Source of the DNA: Geomonas paludis
Lineage (GTDB): Bacteria > Desulfobacterota > Desulfuromonadia > Geobacterales > Geobacteraceae
Length of the DNA: 64,000 nucleotides
Assembly (NCBI RefSeq): GCF_014193585.1
Contig: NZ_BLXY01000003.1
Span: 62,001-126,000, forward strand
Direction of reading: 5' to 3'
The position numbers and the translations under genes were made by a program. Below the pieces are notes generated by a model. It was not told the DNA's origin, searched no databases, and saw nothing but the letters and a program-made list of their open reading frames with translations. Shown piece by piece: positions 33,780 through 43,325 of the stretch (positions are counted from its first letter, which is position 1; each line of letters begins with the position of its first letter).

Positions 33780-35648
33780 GAGTGGTTCTGGAGGGCGGGT
33801 GTTCAGGGTGAAGCAGAAGGTGCTCCCCTGCCCTGCCCCGTCCGACTCGACCCACAGCTTGCCGCCGTGAAATTCGACGATGCGCCGCGCCAGGGCCAGC
33901 CCGATACCGGTCCCCTCCGAACGGGCATCCAACTGGTTGAATAACCCGAAGATGGTTTCGTGGTACTGTGCGGGCACCCCGATACCGTTGTCGCGCACGA
34001 TGAATACCGCCCCTCCCGCTTCGTCACGCATGCCGATCTCGATGCGCGGTTGTCGCTGCTCACCCCTGTACTTGATCGCGTTCTCCACGAGGTTCTGCAG
34101 CACCTCGCCTATCCGGGGCTGGTCTCCCCATACGGTGCCCAAGCCCGGCTGCAGCACCACCTCCACCCCGGCCTGCTGAACCGGCCCGGAGAGCTGGGCA
34201 AGCACGTCTTTCACCAGCAGGTTCATGTCGATCAGGGAGGGTGCGTTGACGATGCGGCCGATGCGGGAAAGTTCCAGCAGATCGCTCAAAAGGGCCGACA
34301 TCTTGTCGGCAGCCCCCATGATGCGACGCACGTCGCCGTCCAGGCGCTGCAGGTTGCCCCCCTCGACGTCCTTGAGCACCGCACCGGCGAACCCCTTGAT
34401 GGTGATGAGCGGGCTCTTCAAGTCGTGGGACACGGTGTAGGTGAAGCGTTCCAGCTCCGCGTTCTTCGCCTCCAGTTCGGCTTCCCGCTCCATGCGCTCG
34501 CGCACTTCCTTTTCCAGGAGCACCGCCTGCTCGCGCAGGGTCTCGCTGGCCATTTTCCGGTCGGTGATGTCGCGGTTGCTGCCCCGGATGCCGTTCTCGA
34601 CGCCGCTGGCGGTGTAGACCAGACGGCAGATATGGGCGATCCAGCGGATCTCGCCGTCTTTTCTGATGATGCGGAAGTCGATCGGCTTGGGCGTACCGCA
34701 AAACGACTCCCGGACGTGGTTCTCGTAGCACGGCTGGTCATCCGGGTGCACGATGCGGTGCAACAGGTCCGGATCAGCATAGAACTCCTCGCGGCTATAG
34801 CCGGAGAGCTCAAGACAGGACGGCGAGACGTACCGGAAGGTGCGATCCGGCCCCTGCCAGTACTCCCATCCCTCGGTGTAGTCGGCCACGGTCCGGTAGC
34901 GCTCCTCGCGCTCCTCGATGGCGCGGGCGCTGCGACCGAGCACGCGTGCGCCGGTGCCGATCAGCCCCACCCCCAGCAGCCAGATGAACCCGTGGCTCAC
35001 CGCCGCGCCGGTAACCACGTCCCCCATCACCGCCGCATCGACGTCCAGCGGCACCGAGGCGCTGACGCCGCCCCTGATGTCCCCGACACGGTACCCCTGT
35101 GCCGCGTGGCACTTCAGGCAGGAAGGTTCGGTCACGAAGGGGCGCATCAGCCTCATGTAAGGGCGGCCTCCCATCTGCTGGACCTCGCTCACCTCTTTCA
35201 CCCCGGTTTCAAACTGTTTCAACGCCTTGGCCTCCCACGGGTCGGGCTTGTTTTCGGGCCGGATGGGGTTGAGGCTGGTGATGTGACCGCGCACCAGGTT
35301 GTTCTGGCTGTCGGCGAGCTCGAACACCTGCCGGGTCATGTACGCCGGGTTGACCAGCGTCAGTGCCTTGCCTGAGGGGGTGGTGACGTCGCGCTCGGGA
35401 ACGTGCTGCAGGTACGGGTTGGCAGGGCTTTGTTCCGACGCGGGCACATAGACCCCGCCATGCCGGGTCGCCCAGCGCCGGTACAGGGTATCTTTCTCGA
35501 AGGTGGCGCGCGCCTCGGCGCGGCCGATGGCCAGCACCGTTTGTTGCTCGCCCCGGTAGAACCAGTAAAAGGAGAATGCGATCCCCGCACTCCAGAACAG
35601 CACCAGGACCAGGGCAAAGCGGCGTATCTTGTGGACCTGCGTGATCAT
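33768..35648 (-). CDS. Membrane sensor histidine kinase with CXXCH-bearing Tll0287-like (DUF3365) sensor and PAS domain
   Basis: The 626-residue kinase has a membrane helix at about 11-31, a periplasmic Tll0287-like domain (about 35-205) with CLKCH at 177-181, and a second helix at about 217-233. A PAS domain (about 250-370), a short coiled coil, a HisKA domain with His408 in TYTVSHDLKSP, and a HATPase domain (NLVENAIKYR, DNGIGVP, GTGIGLAL) follow. The CXXCH motif implies covalent heme and sensing of redox state or a gaseous ligand; this is inference from the motif. The ATG at 35648 has AGAGGTG upstream. The last codons and the TAA stop lie in a family D repeat. Confidence 0.9.
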   Translation of the reverse strand: MITQVHKIRRFALVLVLFWSAGIAFSFYWFYRGEQQTVLAIGRAEARATFEKDTLYRRWATRHGGVYVPASEQSPANPYLQHVPERDVTTPSGKALTLVNPAYMTRQVFELADSQNNLVRGHITSLNPIRPENKPDPWEAKALKQFETGVKEVSEVQQMGGRPYMRLMRPFVTEPSCLKCHAAQGYRVGDIRGGVSASVPLDVDAAVMGDVVTGAAVSHGFIWLLGVGLIGTGARVLGRSARAIEEREERYRTVADYTEGWEYWQGPDRTFRYVSPSCLELSGYSREEFYADPDLLHRIVHPDDQPCYENHVRESFCGTPKPIDFRIIRKDGEIRWIAHICRLVYTASGVENGIRGSNRDITDRKMASETLREQAVLLEKEVRERMEREAELEAKNAELERFTYTVSHDLKSPLITIKGFAGAVLKDVEGGNLQRLDGDVRRIMGAADKMSALLSDLLELSRIGRIVNAPSLIDMNLLVKDVLAQLSGPVQQAGVEVVLQPGLGTVWGDQPRIGEVLQNLVENAIKYRGEQRQPRIEIGMRDEAGGAVFIVRDNGIGVPAQYHETIFGLFNQLDARSEGTGIGLALARRIVEFHGGKLWVESDGAGQGSTFCFTLNTRPPEPLEQG

Positions 35649-35668
35649 GCCAGCCACCTCTTTAGGGG

Positions 35669-35815
35669 CAGATTAAGACTAAGACTAAGACTAAGACTAA
35701 GATTGAGACTGAGATTGAGATTAAGACTAAGACTAAAATTAAGAGTACGAGTAAGAGGAACAGGAAGACTGAGAAAGATCTGTCCTACCTTAATCTTTAT
35801 CTCAATCTTTATCTG
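35669..35815. repeat. Family F repeat: inverted arrays of GATTAA-type hexamers
   Basis: The left arm starts CAGATTAAGACTAAGACTAA and runs through hexamers GACTAA, GATTGA, GACTGA and GATTAA. The right arm is inverted and ends CTTTATCTCAATCTTTATCTG. It fills the whole gap between the two kinase genes, and its right end supplies the last three codons and the stop of the upstream kinase. Confidence 0.88.
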
Positions 35816-37865
35816 CTTCACCACGCCGGTCCAGCATCTCACGGACCTTTTTCAGCAGCACCATGGGCTTTACCGGTTTCATGACCAGCTCGGCGCCTTC
35901 CTCGAGATCGCTCCGGCTGCGGATGATGTCGGCCGTGTAGCCGCTGGTGAAAAGAATCTTCGCATCAGGCTGATATTCCCTGATGGTCTCTGCCGCTTCC
36001 TTGCCGTTCATGACCGGCATGATGATGTCCATCAGCACCAGCCTGATGCCGGTGTTTTCCTTGAACCGCTGCACCGCCTCCAGTCCGTTGGCGGCGTGGA
36101 TGATGGAATAACCGTACTGCTTGAGGATGGAGGAAACCAGGTCGAGGACATGCAGATCGTCCTCGGCGACCAGGATGGTCTCGGTGCCGCGCACGTCCGG
36201 CTCCGCGGTCGGCGCGCTCTTTTCGGGTTCTGCGGCGTTGATGGCGGGAAGATAAATCCTGAAGGTGCTGCCGATACCCGGCTCGCTGTAGACGTTCACG
36301 AACCCCTTGTGCTGGGTGATGATGCCGTAGACGATGGCAAGACCGAGCCCGGTCCCCTTGCCGACCACCTTGGTGGTGAAGAAGGGATCGAAGATCTTCT
36401 TGCGGGTGGCCTCGTCCATCCCCTGCCCGGTGTCGGAAATGGTAAGCAGGGCGTACTGTCCGGGGATGCCGAAACCGTGGGCGTGCACGAAGGCGGCGTC
36501 GATGTCGTGGCGCTCGGTCTCCACGAAGAGCCGCCCTCCCTTGGGCATGGCGTCGCGGGCATTGGCCGCCAGGTTCATCAGCACCTGCTCGATCTGCCCG
36601 CTGTCCACCACGGCCCAGAGCGCCCCTTCTGCCAGCGAGGTGGTGAGAGCGATGTCCTCTCCGATGATCCGCTGCAGGAACTTCTCCACCCCCTTGACGA
36701 TGTCGTTGAGGTTGGCAGGGGCGGCCTTCACCTCGCCTTTGCGGCTGAAGGCGAGCAGGCTGCGGGTCAGGTTGGCGGCCCGGTCCGCCGCCGCCGAGAT
36801 CTGCATCACCTTGTCGCGTGCTGGGTTGTCCTGGGGCAGGTCCAGTTTGAGCAGTTCACAGTAACCGCCGATGACGGTGAGTATGTTGTTGAAGTCGTGG
36901 GCCACGCCGCCGGCCAGCACCCCCACCGCCTCCAGTTTCTGCGAGTGGCGCAGCTGCTCCTCCAGCTTCATCCTCTCGGTGATGTCCAGGGCGATGGCCA
37001 GCAGGCGCTCGCACCCGTCCACGGTGATCCGTTGGCAGTAGTACTCCCCCTTCAGGGTCCTGCCGTCCTTGGCATGCAGGGTCACCACGGTCCCGGCGAC
37101 CTGTCCCTCCTGGTCCAGCTTGTCGATCAGGGCCTTGCGGTCGAGAGGGCTGATCCAGCCCAGGGAAGTGGAGGTCCGTCCCAGCACCTCGTCACGGCTG
37201 AAGCCGGAGAGCTCCACGAACTTGCGGTTCACGTCGAGGAAGGCCCCCTCCTCGAGGTCGGTGATCACCATGATGAGCGGCGCGCTGTCGAAGGCCTTGT
37301 GGAACTTTTCCTCGCTGAGCCGCAGGGTCTCCTGGGCCAGCTTCCGTTCCGCGATCTCCTTTTTCAGCAGCAGCGCCTGCTCCTGCAGCGCCTCCTGGGC
37401 CAACTGGCGCTCGGCCACCTCGTGTTCGAGGCGGTGGCTTTGCAGCTTGAGCGCCTCCTCCGCCCGCTTGTGCTCGAGCATGTGGTCCCACTCCCGCAGG
37501 GCGCGTTCCACGATGCGCGGCATGGCGTCGAAGACCTCGGGCATCTTCACCACGTAGTCGATGGCTCCGGACTTCATCACCTCGACCGCGACCTGCTCGC
37601 TGCCGTGCGAGGTCATCATCACTACCGGCGCTATGTCCGCCGACTGCGCCACCAGGTCGCCACCTTTGCCGTCGGGAAGGAGGTAGTCGGTGAGCACGAT
37701 GTCGTAATTCCTGCTGCGGATGCGGTCTAACGCCTCCTTCACTGTGGCGGCGACGGTCAGCTCGTACTGGCCGGACAGGTCGCTGAACCCCCGCCGGATC
37801 AACTCCGCGTGGGCGTCGTCATCCTCCACAACAAGGATCTTCTTGATTGGGCTAAGCGAGGCCAT
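35802..37865 (-). CDS. Hybrid histidine kinase REC-PAS-HisKA-HATPase-REC
   Basis: The 687-residue cytoplasmic kinase has an N-terminal receiver (Asp60 in [11 protein letters not shown]) and a coiled coil of repeated [16 protein letters not shown] units at about 130-185. A PAS domain (about 185-300), a HisKA domain with His323 in [11 protein letters not shown] and a HATPase domain ([26 protein letters not shown]) come next. A C-terminal receiver ([19 protein letters not shown]) closes it. It has no membrane segment. The ATG at 37865 has GGGAG eight bases upstream and is preferred to GTG at 37904. The stop codon TGA is read inside a family F repeat. Its proximity to the Rcp1-like regulator suggests a phosphorelay. 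Confidence 0.9.
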   Translation of the reverse strand: MASLSPIKKILVVEDDDAHAELIRRGFSDLSGQYELTVAATVKEALDRIRSRNYDIVLTDYLLPDGKGGDLVAQSADIAPVVMMTSHGSEQVAVEVMKSGAIDYVVKMPEVFDAMPRIVERALREWDHMLEHKRAEEALKLQSHRLEHEVAERQLAQEALQEQALLLKKEIAERKLAQETLRLSEEKFHKAFDSAPLIMVITDLEEGAFLDVNRKFVELSGFSRDEVLGRTSTSLGWISPLDRKALIDKLDQEGQVAGTVVTLHAKDGRTLKGEYYCQRITVDGCERLLAIALDITERMKLEEQLRHSQKLEAVGVLAGGVAHDFNNILTVIGGYCELLKLDLPQDNPARDKVMQISAAADRAANLTRSLLAFSRKGEVKAAPANLNDIVKGVEKFLQRIIGEDIALTTSLAEGALWAVVDSGQIEQVLMNLAANARDAMPKGGRLFVETERHDIDAAFVHAHGFGIPGQYALLTISDTGQGMDEATRKKIFDPFFTTKVVGKGTGLGLAIVYGIITQHKGFVNVYSEPGIGSTFRIYLPAINAAEPEKSAPTAEPDVRGTETILVAEDDLHVLDLVSSILKQYGYSIIHAANGLEAVQRFKENTGIRLVLMDIIMPVMNGKEAAETIREYQPDAKILFTSGYTADIIRSRSDLEEGAELVMKPVKPMVLLKKVREMLDRRGEADKD

Positions 37866-38159
37866 ACTCATCACTCCCGCATCTTCTGTCTGAAGAGCTC
37901 TCACAGCATTTCAGTAAATCTCACAGCGACGGCGTCCAAATAAACAAGGCTGGAACCAAACAATTGATCGAAAGAATTTTACAATAAATTTGCCATTAGT
38001 CTGCAACCGACTATTCTTTTTGAGATTATAATTCGACAACATGTGAATCTGTTTTTCGCTGAGCCTGCCCTATGACAGCAGGTAGTAGCAAGACGTGGAC
38101 GAAAGCCCCCAAAGACTAAGCAACGCGGTGCGGAAATTGGGCTGGAAGGGTTCAGGGCA
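37866..38159. other. AT-rich gap upstream of the hybrid kinase, downstream of trpE
   Basis: No gene is supported. The stretch is clearly less GC-rich than its surroundings at 37920-38060 and probably contains the kinase promoter, but no convincing -35/-10 pair was found. A cyclic di-GMP riboswitch consensus was looked for and not seen. Confidence 0.35.
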
Positions 38160-38191
38160 GAAAAAAAGGGCGCACCGGAAACCGGGCGCCC
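38160..38191 (-). terminator. Terminator of trpE
   Basis: On the minus strand GGGCGCCCGGT-TT-CCGGTGCGCCC is followed by seven T residues, about 90 bases past the trpE stop. It implies that trpE is transcribed separately from the signalling genes and trpG. Confidence 0.85.
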
Positions 38192-38215
38192 TTTATCGAA
38201 TGCGGAGGGAGGGGA

Positions 38216-38272
38216 CTGTGAGTTGAAAGGGGCGTTCCGCAAAGGGACAGGCACCTGACGGAGCCAGTCCCT
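38216..38272. repeat. Family A repeat, half element
   Basis: TGAGTTGAAAGGGGCGTTCC, then the arm starting GGGACAGGCACC and ending CCAGTCCC (38243-38270). It abuts the trpE stop codon within ten bases. Confidence 0.8.
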
Positions 38273-38279
38273 CCTACTC

Positions 38280-39755
38280 TCAGTCCAGCCCGCGCTCGGC
38301 CATCTCGATGGCCTTCACTACGGCCTTGGCCTTGTTGACGGTCTCCACGTACTCGGCGGCAGGATTGGAGTCGGCCACGATGCCGGCGCCGGCCTGGAGG
38401 TGCACCTTGCCGTCCTTGATCACCAGGGTCCTGATGGCGATGGCCATGTCCATGTTGCCCGAGAAGGAGAAGTACCCGACCGCGCCGCCGTAGACCTCGC
38501 GCCGCACCCCTTCCAGTTCGTCGATGATCTCCATGGCCCTCACCTTGGGAGCCCCGGAAAGGGTCCCCGCCGGGAAGGTGGCGCGCACCACGTCGAAGGC
38601 GTCGTGCCCGGGCGCCAGTTCCCCCTGCACGTTGGAAACGATGTGCATCACGTGCGAGTAGCGCTCGATCACCATCAGCTCGGAAACCTTGACGCTGCCG
38701 ATCTCGCAGACGCGCCCGAGATCGTTTCTCCCCAGGTCCACCAGCATGACGTGCTCGGCGCGCTCCTTGGGGTCGGCCAGGAGGTCCTGGGCCAGCTCCT
38801 CGTCGGCGGCGGGAGTCGCCCCGCGCGGGCGGGTGCCGGCGATGGGGCGCAGTTCGACCAGTTCCCCTTCCTTGCGCACCATGACCTCGGGGGATGCGCC
38901 CACCACCATGGTCTCGTCCAGGCGCAGGAAGAACATGTACGGGGACGGGTTCAGCGTCCGCAGCACGCGGTAGATGTCGAAGGGGTCCACGGTGAGATCG
39001 CCGGAGAAGCGCTGGGAGAGCACCACCTGGATGATGTCGCCGCTACGGACGTACTCCTTGGCGCGGGTCACCCAGGACTCGAACTCCTCGCGCTTCACGT
39101 TGGAGGTGAGCTCGACCTTCCCCTGGGCAGGCTTCTTCTCCATCGCCGGCAGCGGCTTCTTGAGGCGCTCGATCAGCCCCTCGATCTTGCCCACCGCCTC
39201 GGCGTAGGCGGCCTCGGGGGTGGTGCTGCCGTCCAGGTGCGCGTTGGAGACCACCTTGATCTTCTGGCTCAGGCTGTCGAAGATGACGATGGTATCGGTG
39301 ATGATGAAGTAGGCGTCGAAAGTGTTGATGAGGCTCGGGTTCTGGTCCGGCAGGCTTTCGAAGTGGCGCACCGCGTCGTAGCCGAGGTAGCCGACCGCGC
39401 CGCCGAAGAACCTCGGGATGCCGGCCACCTCGACCGGCTGGTAGCGCGCCATGTAGTCCCGGACGTAGTTCAAGGGGTCGGACACCTCGATGCGGCGCAC
39501 CTCGCCCCCCTCCACGATCTCGACCCAGTTGTCCTTGCCGCGGATGACCACCGCCGGCGAAGAGCCCAGGAAGGTGTAGCGCCCCCATTTCTCGCCCCCC
39601 TCGATACTCTCCAGCAGGAATCCGAAGCGGCCGTCGTCGATCTTCTTGAAGGCCCCCACCGGGGTATCCAGGTCGGCCAGGATCTCCCGGTAGACCGGGA
39701 TCAGGTTGCCTTGTGCGGACAGGGTCTGGAACGTCGCGAAATCGGGGCAGTACAT
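38280..39755 (-). CDS. trpE: Anthranilate synthase component I
   Basis: The 491-residue chorismate-using enzyme carries the tryptophan-feedback-type N-terminal segment FLLESIEGGEKWGRYTFLGS. The catalytic core has SGDIIQVVLSQRF near 265, NPSPYMFFL near 295, PIAGTRPRGATP near 330, ERAEHVMLVDLGRNDLGRV near 350 and PAGTLSGAPKVRAMEIIDEL near 420. With TrpG it makes anthranilate from chorismate and glutamine. The ATG at 39755 has AAGGAG upstream. No leader peptide with Trp codons was found in the short upstream region, although CCCCGCAAGGGG there can form a small hairpin. Confidence 0.95.
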   Translation of the reverse strand: MYCPDFATFQTLSAQGNLIPVYREILADLDTPVGAFKKIDDGRFGFLLESIEGGEKWGRYTFLGSSPAVVIRGKDNWVEIVEGGEVRRIEVSDPLNYVRDYMARYQPVEVAGIPRFFGGAVGYLGYDAVRHFESLPDQNPSLINTFDAYFIITDTIVIFDSLSQKIKVVSNAHLDGSTTPEAAYAEAVGKIEGLIERLKKPLPAMEKKPAQGKVELTSNVKREEFESWVTRAKEYVRSGDIIQVVLSQRFSGDLTVDPFDIYRVLRTLNPSPYMFFLRLDETMVVGASPEVMVRKEGELVELRPIAGTRPRGATPAADEELAQDLLADPKERAEHVMLVDLGRNDLGRVCEIGSVKVSELMVIERYSHVMHIVSNVQGELAPGHDAFDVVRATFPAGTLSGAPKVRAMEIIDELEGVRREVYGGAVGYFSFSGNMDMAIAIRTLVIKDGKVHLQAGAGIVADSNPAAEYVETVNKAKAVVKAIEMAERGLD

Positions 39756-39829
39756 GAGGCTCCTTTTTATGGCGTGCGAGGTGTTAGGTAGGCTATCCCC
39801 TTGCGGGGAAACGAGTTTTGGCCCGACCT

Positions 39830-39857
39830 TAGTAACATAACGATGAAAGGGTGTCAA
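39830..39857 (-). promoter_or_regulatory. Candidate promoter of trpE
   Basis: On the minus strand TTGACA (39857-39852), a 16-bp spacer and TTACTA (39835-39830), 75 bases before the start codon. Confidence 0.5.
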
Positions 39858-39888
39858 GGAAGGGGGAGTCTGGTAGAATCATGTGCTA

Positions 39889-40950
39889 ATGAAAACACCC
39901 GAGCTCCTGATCAGATTAAGAGAGCGCTACTTCGCCTTCGCATTGAGGGTGGTGGACCTCATCGTCCGTTTCAAGCGGACCACCGAGAAGATGTTCCTCT
40001 CCTGGGAAAAGTGGGTAAAGCCGGAGGGGCACATCGCGCTGGAAAAGCTGGTCTCGCGTTTCCCGCGTTACCTCACCCCTCCCTCGGGCAGCGTGCGCTG
40101 CGGCCCCGGCTGGTATCCGCTGGTGTGGGACCTCTGCACCGCCATCGAGGCCATGGAGCACCTGGCCATGCCCAGGATCGGCCATTTCAAGGCCGAGGAG
40201 AGGCTCGGCGGCCTCTTCGTGAGGATCGGGTCCCGCTCGTCGATCGTCCAGGAGCTGGCCAAGGACATCGAGCACAAGGCGACCGCCATCTGTTCCGAGT
40301 GCGGGGCGCCGGGATCGCTGCAGCTGGGCCACGGCTTCGCCAAGACGCTCTGCCCGGCCCACGGCAAAAAGCGCCAGCCGCAGAAGGCAAAGCCGGCCCC
40401 GTTGTCCGCCGAACTCGCGGCCGGCGAGCCGCTGCTCCTCTTCCTGGACACCGAGTTCACCGATTTCGACTATCCGCAGCTGATCAGCATTGCGCTGGTG
40501 TCGGAGAGCGGGGAGAGTTTCTACGCCGAGCTCGCCAACGGCTGGAGCCCCGAGGTGTGTTCCGCATTCGTGACCGCCCACGTGCTGCCGCAGCTGACCG
40601 GCGGCGACTTTTTCCAGGAGCGCAGCTACGCCAGGCGCAGGCTGGCCGAGTGGATCACGTCGCTGGCCGTGCCGGTAAGGGTGGTGTGCGACGCGCCCGG
40701 GTTCGACTGGGTGCTCATGGTGGACCTGCTGCACGATGCCTTCCCCAAGAACCTCTACCCCGCCCCGATCCACTACTACAGCGAGAGCTTCCCCGGTCTG
40801 TTCGAGCTGTTGCAGAAGGCCCACGCCGAGGCCTACGACGAGTTCCCGCCCCACCACGCCCTGCACGACGCCGAGGCCCTGCGCGAGGCCTGGGAGGTCA
40901 TGAAGGAGCACCTGCACCCCGCGATTCTGAAGCAGTACTTGAAATTGTAA
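39889..40950 (+). CDS. DEDDh 3'-5' exoribonuclease-like domain fused to an uncharacterised Cys/His-containing N-terminal half
   Basis: The 353-residue protein has two parts. Residues 180-330 form an Rv2179c/RNase AS-like exonuclease: Asp187 and Glu189 in LFLDTEFTDFDYPQLISIAL, Asp268 or Asp273 in VVCDAPGFDWVLM, and the His322-x4-Asp327 pair in PHHALHDAEA. The first 170 residues are not recognised. They contain CSECGAPGSLQLGHGFAKTL followed by CPAH, a possible zinc site (Cys135, Cys138, Cys155, His158). RNase AS in mycobacteria trims poly(A) tails; a similar role is only an analogy. No ribosome site is obvious at the ATG, and a GTG six bases earlier is possible. Confidence 0.75.
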   Translation: MKTPELLIRLRERYFAFALRVVDLIVRFKRTTEKMFLSWEKWVKPEGHIALEKLVSRFPRYLTPPSGSVRCGPGWYPLVWDLCTAIEAMEHLAMPRIGHFKAEERLGGLFVRIGSRSSIVQELAKDIEHKATAICSECGAPGSLQLGHGFAKTLCPAHGKKRQPQKAKPAPLSAELAAGEPLLLFLDTEFTDFDYPQLISIALVSESGESFYAELANGWSPEVCSAFVTAHVLPQLTGGDFFQERSYARRRLAEWITSLAVPVRVVCDAPGFDWVLMVDLLHDAFPKNLYPAPIHYYSESFPGLFELLQKAHAEAYDEFPPHHALHDAEALREAWEVMKEHLHPAILKQYLKL

Positions 40951-40965
40951 GGCGTAACCCAAAAA

Positions 40966-41083
40966 CGGATCACAGAGTACACAAAGGAAAAGCCAAAGCG
41001 GTCACAGAGAAATACACAAAGGTTTTAAACCTTTTAGTCCTTTCTCTGTGCCCTCTGCGGACCTCCGTGACCTCTGTGGTAGC
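40966..41083. repeat. Family G repeat, two inverted arms
   Basis: ATCACAGAGTACACAAAGG and GGTCACAGAGAAATACACAA on the left face TTTCTCTGTGCCCTCTGCGG and CCGTGACCTCTGTGGT on the right. The short CACAGAG unit recurs at irregular 9-12-bp steps. It begins 16 bases after the exonuclease stop codon and ends before htpG. Confidence 0.78.
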
Positions 41084-41179
41084 GCTTTTAGTCTTTTTCT
41101 TCCTTCCCCCTTGAAATCCTCCCCTCCAGTGATTATGTTCCCTCGACCATTCCCTAAGACCAAAGGAGACCACCCAGAC

Positions 41180-43114
41180 ATGGCTAAAACCGTCAAGAAG
41201 TTCGAGACCGAGGTCCAGCAGCTTTTGGACCTGGTGATCCACTCCCTCTATTCCAACAAGGAAATCTTCCTCCGGGAGCTCATCTCCAACGCGTCTGACG
41301 CCATTGACAAGATAAAGTTCGAATCCCACTCCAACATGGAACTGCTGGAAGGGAACGCCGACTGGAAGATCAAGCTGCACGCAGACAAGGAAGCGGGCAC
41401 CCTCACCATCACCGACAACGGCATCGGCATGAGCATGGACGAGGTGGCCGACAATATCGGCACCATCGCCAAGTCGGGCACCAAGAACTTCGTGGCCGCC
41501 CTGAAGGAACAGAACCTCGCCGACAACCCGGAGCTGATCGGCCAGTTCGGCGTCGGCTTCTACGCCTCGTTCATGGTGGCGGACAAGGTGGTGCTCACCA
41601 CGCGCCGGGCGGGCGAAAAGCAGTACGGCTGCCGCTGGGAGTCCACCGGCGACGGCTCCTACTCCATCGAGGAGTGCGAGAAGGAGACCCGCGGCACCGA
41701 GATCGTGCTGCATCTCAAAGACGACATGAAGGAATTCCTCGACGAGTGGAAGATCCGCTCCATCGTCAAGAAGTACTCCGACTACGTGCAGTACCCCATC
41801 GTGATGGACATCACCCGCTCCGAGCCGGTCAAGGACGCCGAGGGTAAGGTGATCGAGGGCGGCGGCACCATCGACAAGACCACCGAGGAGACCCTGAACT
41901 CGATGAAGGCGATCTGGACCCGCCCCAAGAGCGAGATCACCGAAGAGGAGTACGAGGAGTTCTACAAGCACATCTCGCACGACTACGACAAGCCGCTTTC
42001 CACCATCCACTACTCCGCGGAAGGGGTCAGCGAGTTCAAGGCCATCGTCTACATCCCGTCCCACAAGCCGTTCGACCTGTTCCTGCGCGACCACAAAAAG
42101 GGCGTGCACCTCTACGTGAAGCGGGTCTACATCACCGACAACTGCGAGGCGCTCTTGCCGGACTACCTGCGCTTCATCAAGGGGGTGGTGGACTCCTCCG
42201 ACCTGCCGCTCAACGTCTCCCGCGAGATCCTGCAGGAAGACGTGCAGATCAAGCGCATCCAGAAGTCGCTGGTGGGCAAGGTCCTCTCCACCCTCGCCGA
42301 GATGAAGGAGAAGAACCTCGACGACTACCTGAAGTTCTACGGCGAGTTCGGTCCGGTCCTGAAGGAAGGGATCCACTTCGACTACGCCAACAAGGAGAAG
42401 TTGCAGGACCTGCTCCTGTTCGAGAGCTCCAAGACCGAGAAAGGGAAGTTCGTCTCCCTCAAGGAGTACGTCGAGCGCATGCCCGAGGGGCAAAAGGAGA
42501 TCTACTTCATCACCGGCATGTCGCGCGAGTCGGTTGAGAACTCCCCCTACATGGAGGCGCTGCGCAAGAAGGACTACGAGGTCCTCTACATGACCGACCC
42601 GGTCGACGAGTGGGTGGTGCAGGCGATCCACGAATACCAGGAGAAGCACCTGAAGGCGATCGACAGGGGCGACCTGGAGCTCGACACCGAGGAGGAAAAG
42701 AAGGAGAAGGAAGCCAAGAAGGAGGAGGCCAAGAAGGAGTTCGGCGGCGTCATGGAGTACATCCAGGAAACCCTGAAGGACCGCGTAAAGGAAGTGCGGT
42801 TATCTTCCCGTCTGACCGAGAGCGCCTGCTGCCTCGTGGCCGACGAAATGGGACTCAACGCCAACATGGAGAAGATCCTGAAGGCGATGAACCAGGAAGT
42901 ACCGGAAGGAAAGCGCATCCTCGAGCTCAACCCGGAGCACCAGATCATGCAGGTCATGACGGCCATGTTCGAGAAGGACAAGACCAACCCGAAGCTCGCC
43001 GACTACAGCGAGCTCCTCTTCGACCAGGCCCTCCTGACCGAAGGTTCACCGATCAAGGACCCGCTGCGCTTCACCAGGCTGGTCAGCGAACTGATGGTCG
43101 CCGGCGGTAAATAG
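41180..43114 (+). CDS. htpG: Chaperone protein HtpG (Hsp90)
   Basis: The 644-residue protein has the full bacterial Hsp90 layout. The N-terminal GHKL ATPase has [16 protein letters not shown] near 30, TDNGIGMS near 80 and [13 protein letters not shown] near 120. The middle domain has [13 protein letters not shown] with the catalytic Arg near 345, and a C-terminal dimerisation domain follows. A charged [14 protein letters not shown] stretch at about 510-525 lies near the start of that domain. It starts at an ATG with AAAGGAG upstream and ends in a strong terminator. No heat-shock promoter was recognised; repeat G occupies the upstream gap. Confidence 0.96.
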   Translation: MAKTVKKFETEVQQLLDLVIHSLYSNKEIFLRELISNASDAIDKIKFESHSNMELLEGNADWKIKLHADKEAGTLTITDNGIGMSMDEVADNIGTIAKSGTKNFVAALKEQNLADNPELIGQFGVGFYASFMVADKVVLTTRRAGEKQYGCRWESTGDGSYSIEECEKETRGTEIVLHLKDDMKEFLDEWKIRSIVKKYSDYVQYPIVMDITRSEPVKDAEGKVIEGGGTIDKTTEETLNSMKAIWTRPKSEITEEEYEEFYKHISHDYDKPLSTIHYSAEGVSEFKAIVYIPSHKPFDLFLRDHKKGVHLYVKRVYITDNCEALLPDYLRFIKGVVDSSDLPLNVSREILQEDVQIKRIQKSLVGKVLSTLAEMKEKNLDDYLKFYGEFGPVLKEGIHFDYANKEKLQDLLLFESSKTEKGKFVSLKEYVERMPEGQKEIYFITGMSRESVENSPYMEALRKKDYEVLYMTDPVDEWVVQAIHEYQEKHLKAIDRGDLELDTEEEKKEKEAKKEEAKKEFGGVMEYIQETLKDRVKEVRLSSRLTESACCLVADEMGLNANMEKILKAMNQEVPEGKRILELNPEHQIMQVMTAMFEKDKTNPKLADYSELLFDQALLTEGSPIKDPLRFTRLVSELMVAGGK

Positions 43115-43137
43115 CGCCACTTCAATCACATGAAAAA

Positions 43138-43170
43138 AGCCGGGAGGTTCCGCGACCTCCCGGCTTTTTT
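43138..43170 (+). terminator. Terminator of htpG
   Basis: AGCCGGGAGGT-TCCGCG-ACCTCCCGGCT followed by six T residues. Confidence 0.92.
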
Positions 43171-43325
43171 GTGTTTAGGCTCACAAAATCAATACTTTTC
43201 CGCATGTTAATTAGTTTTTGTAATTTACACACCTACAATTTTAATTTATATGTTCCTACACCAACATGGGAAAACCCGTGTGGAATATGCTATGGCAACG
43301 CTTTGCATGCACAAGGAGGACTCAG

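Noticed and set aside
35669-35815. Possible CRISPR array because of short regular repeats
   Set aside because: The unit is only six bases with no unique spacers, the arms are inverted, and there are no cas genes.
37866-38160. Cyclic di-GMP riboswitch upstream of the hybrid kinase
   Set aside because: The conserved core and tetraloop/receptor words were not found on either strand; only AT-rich sequence is present.
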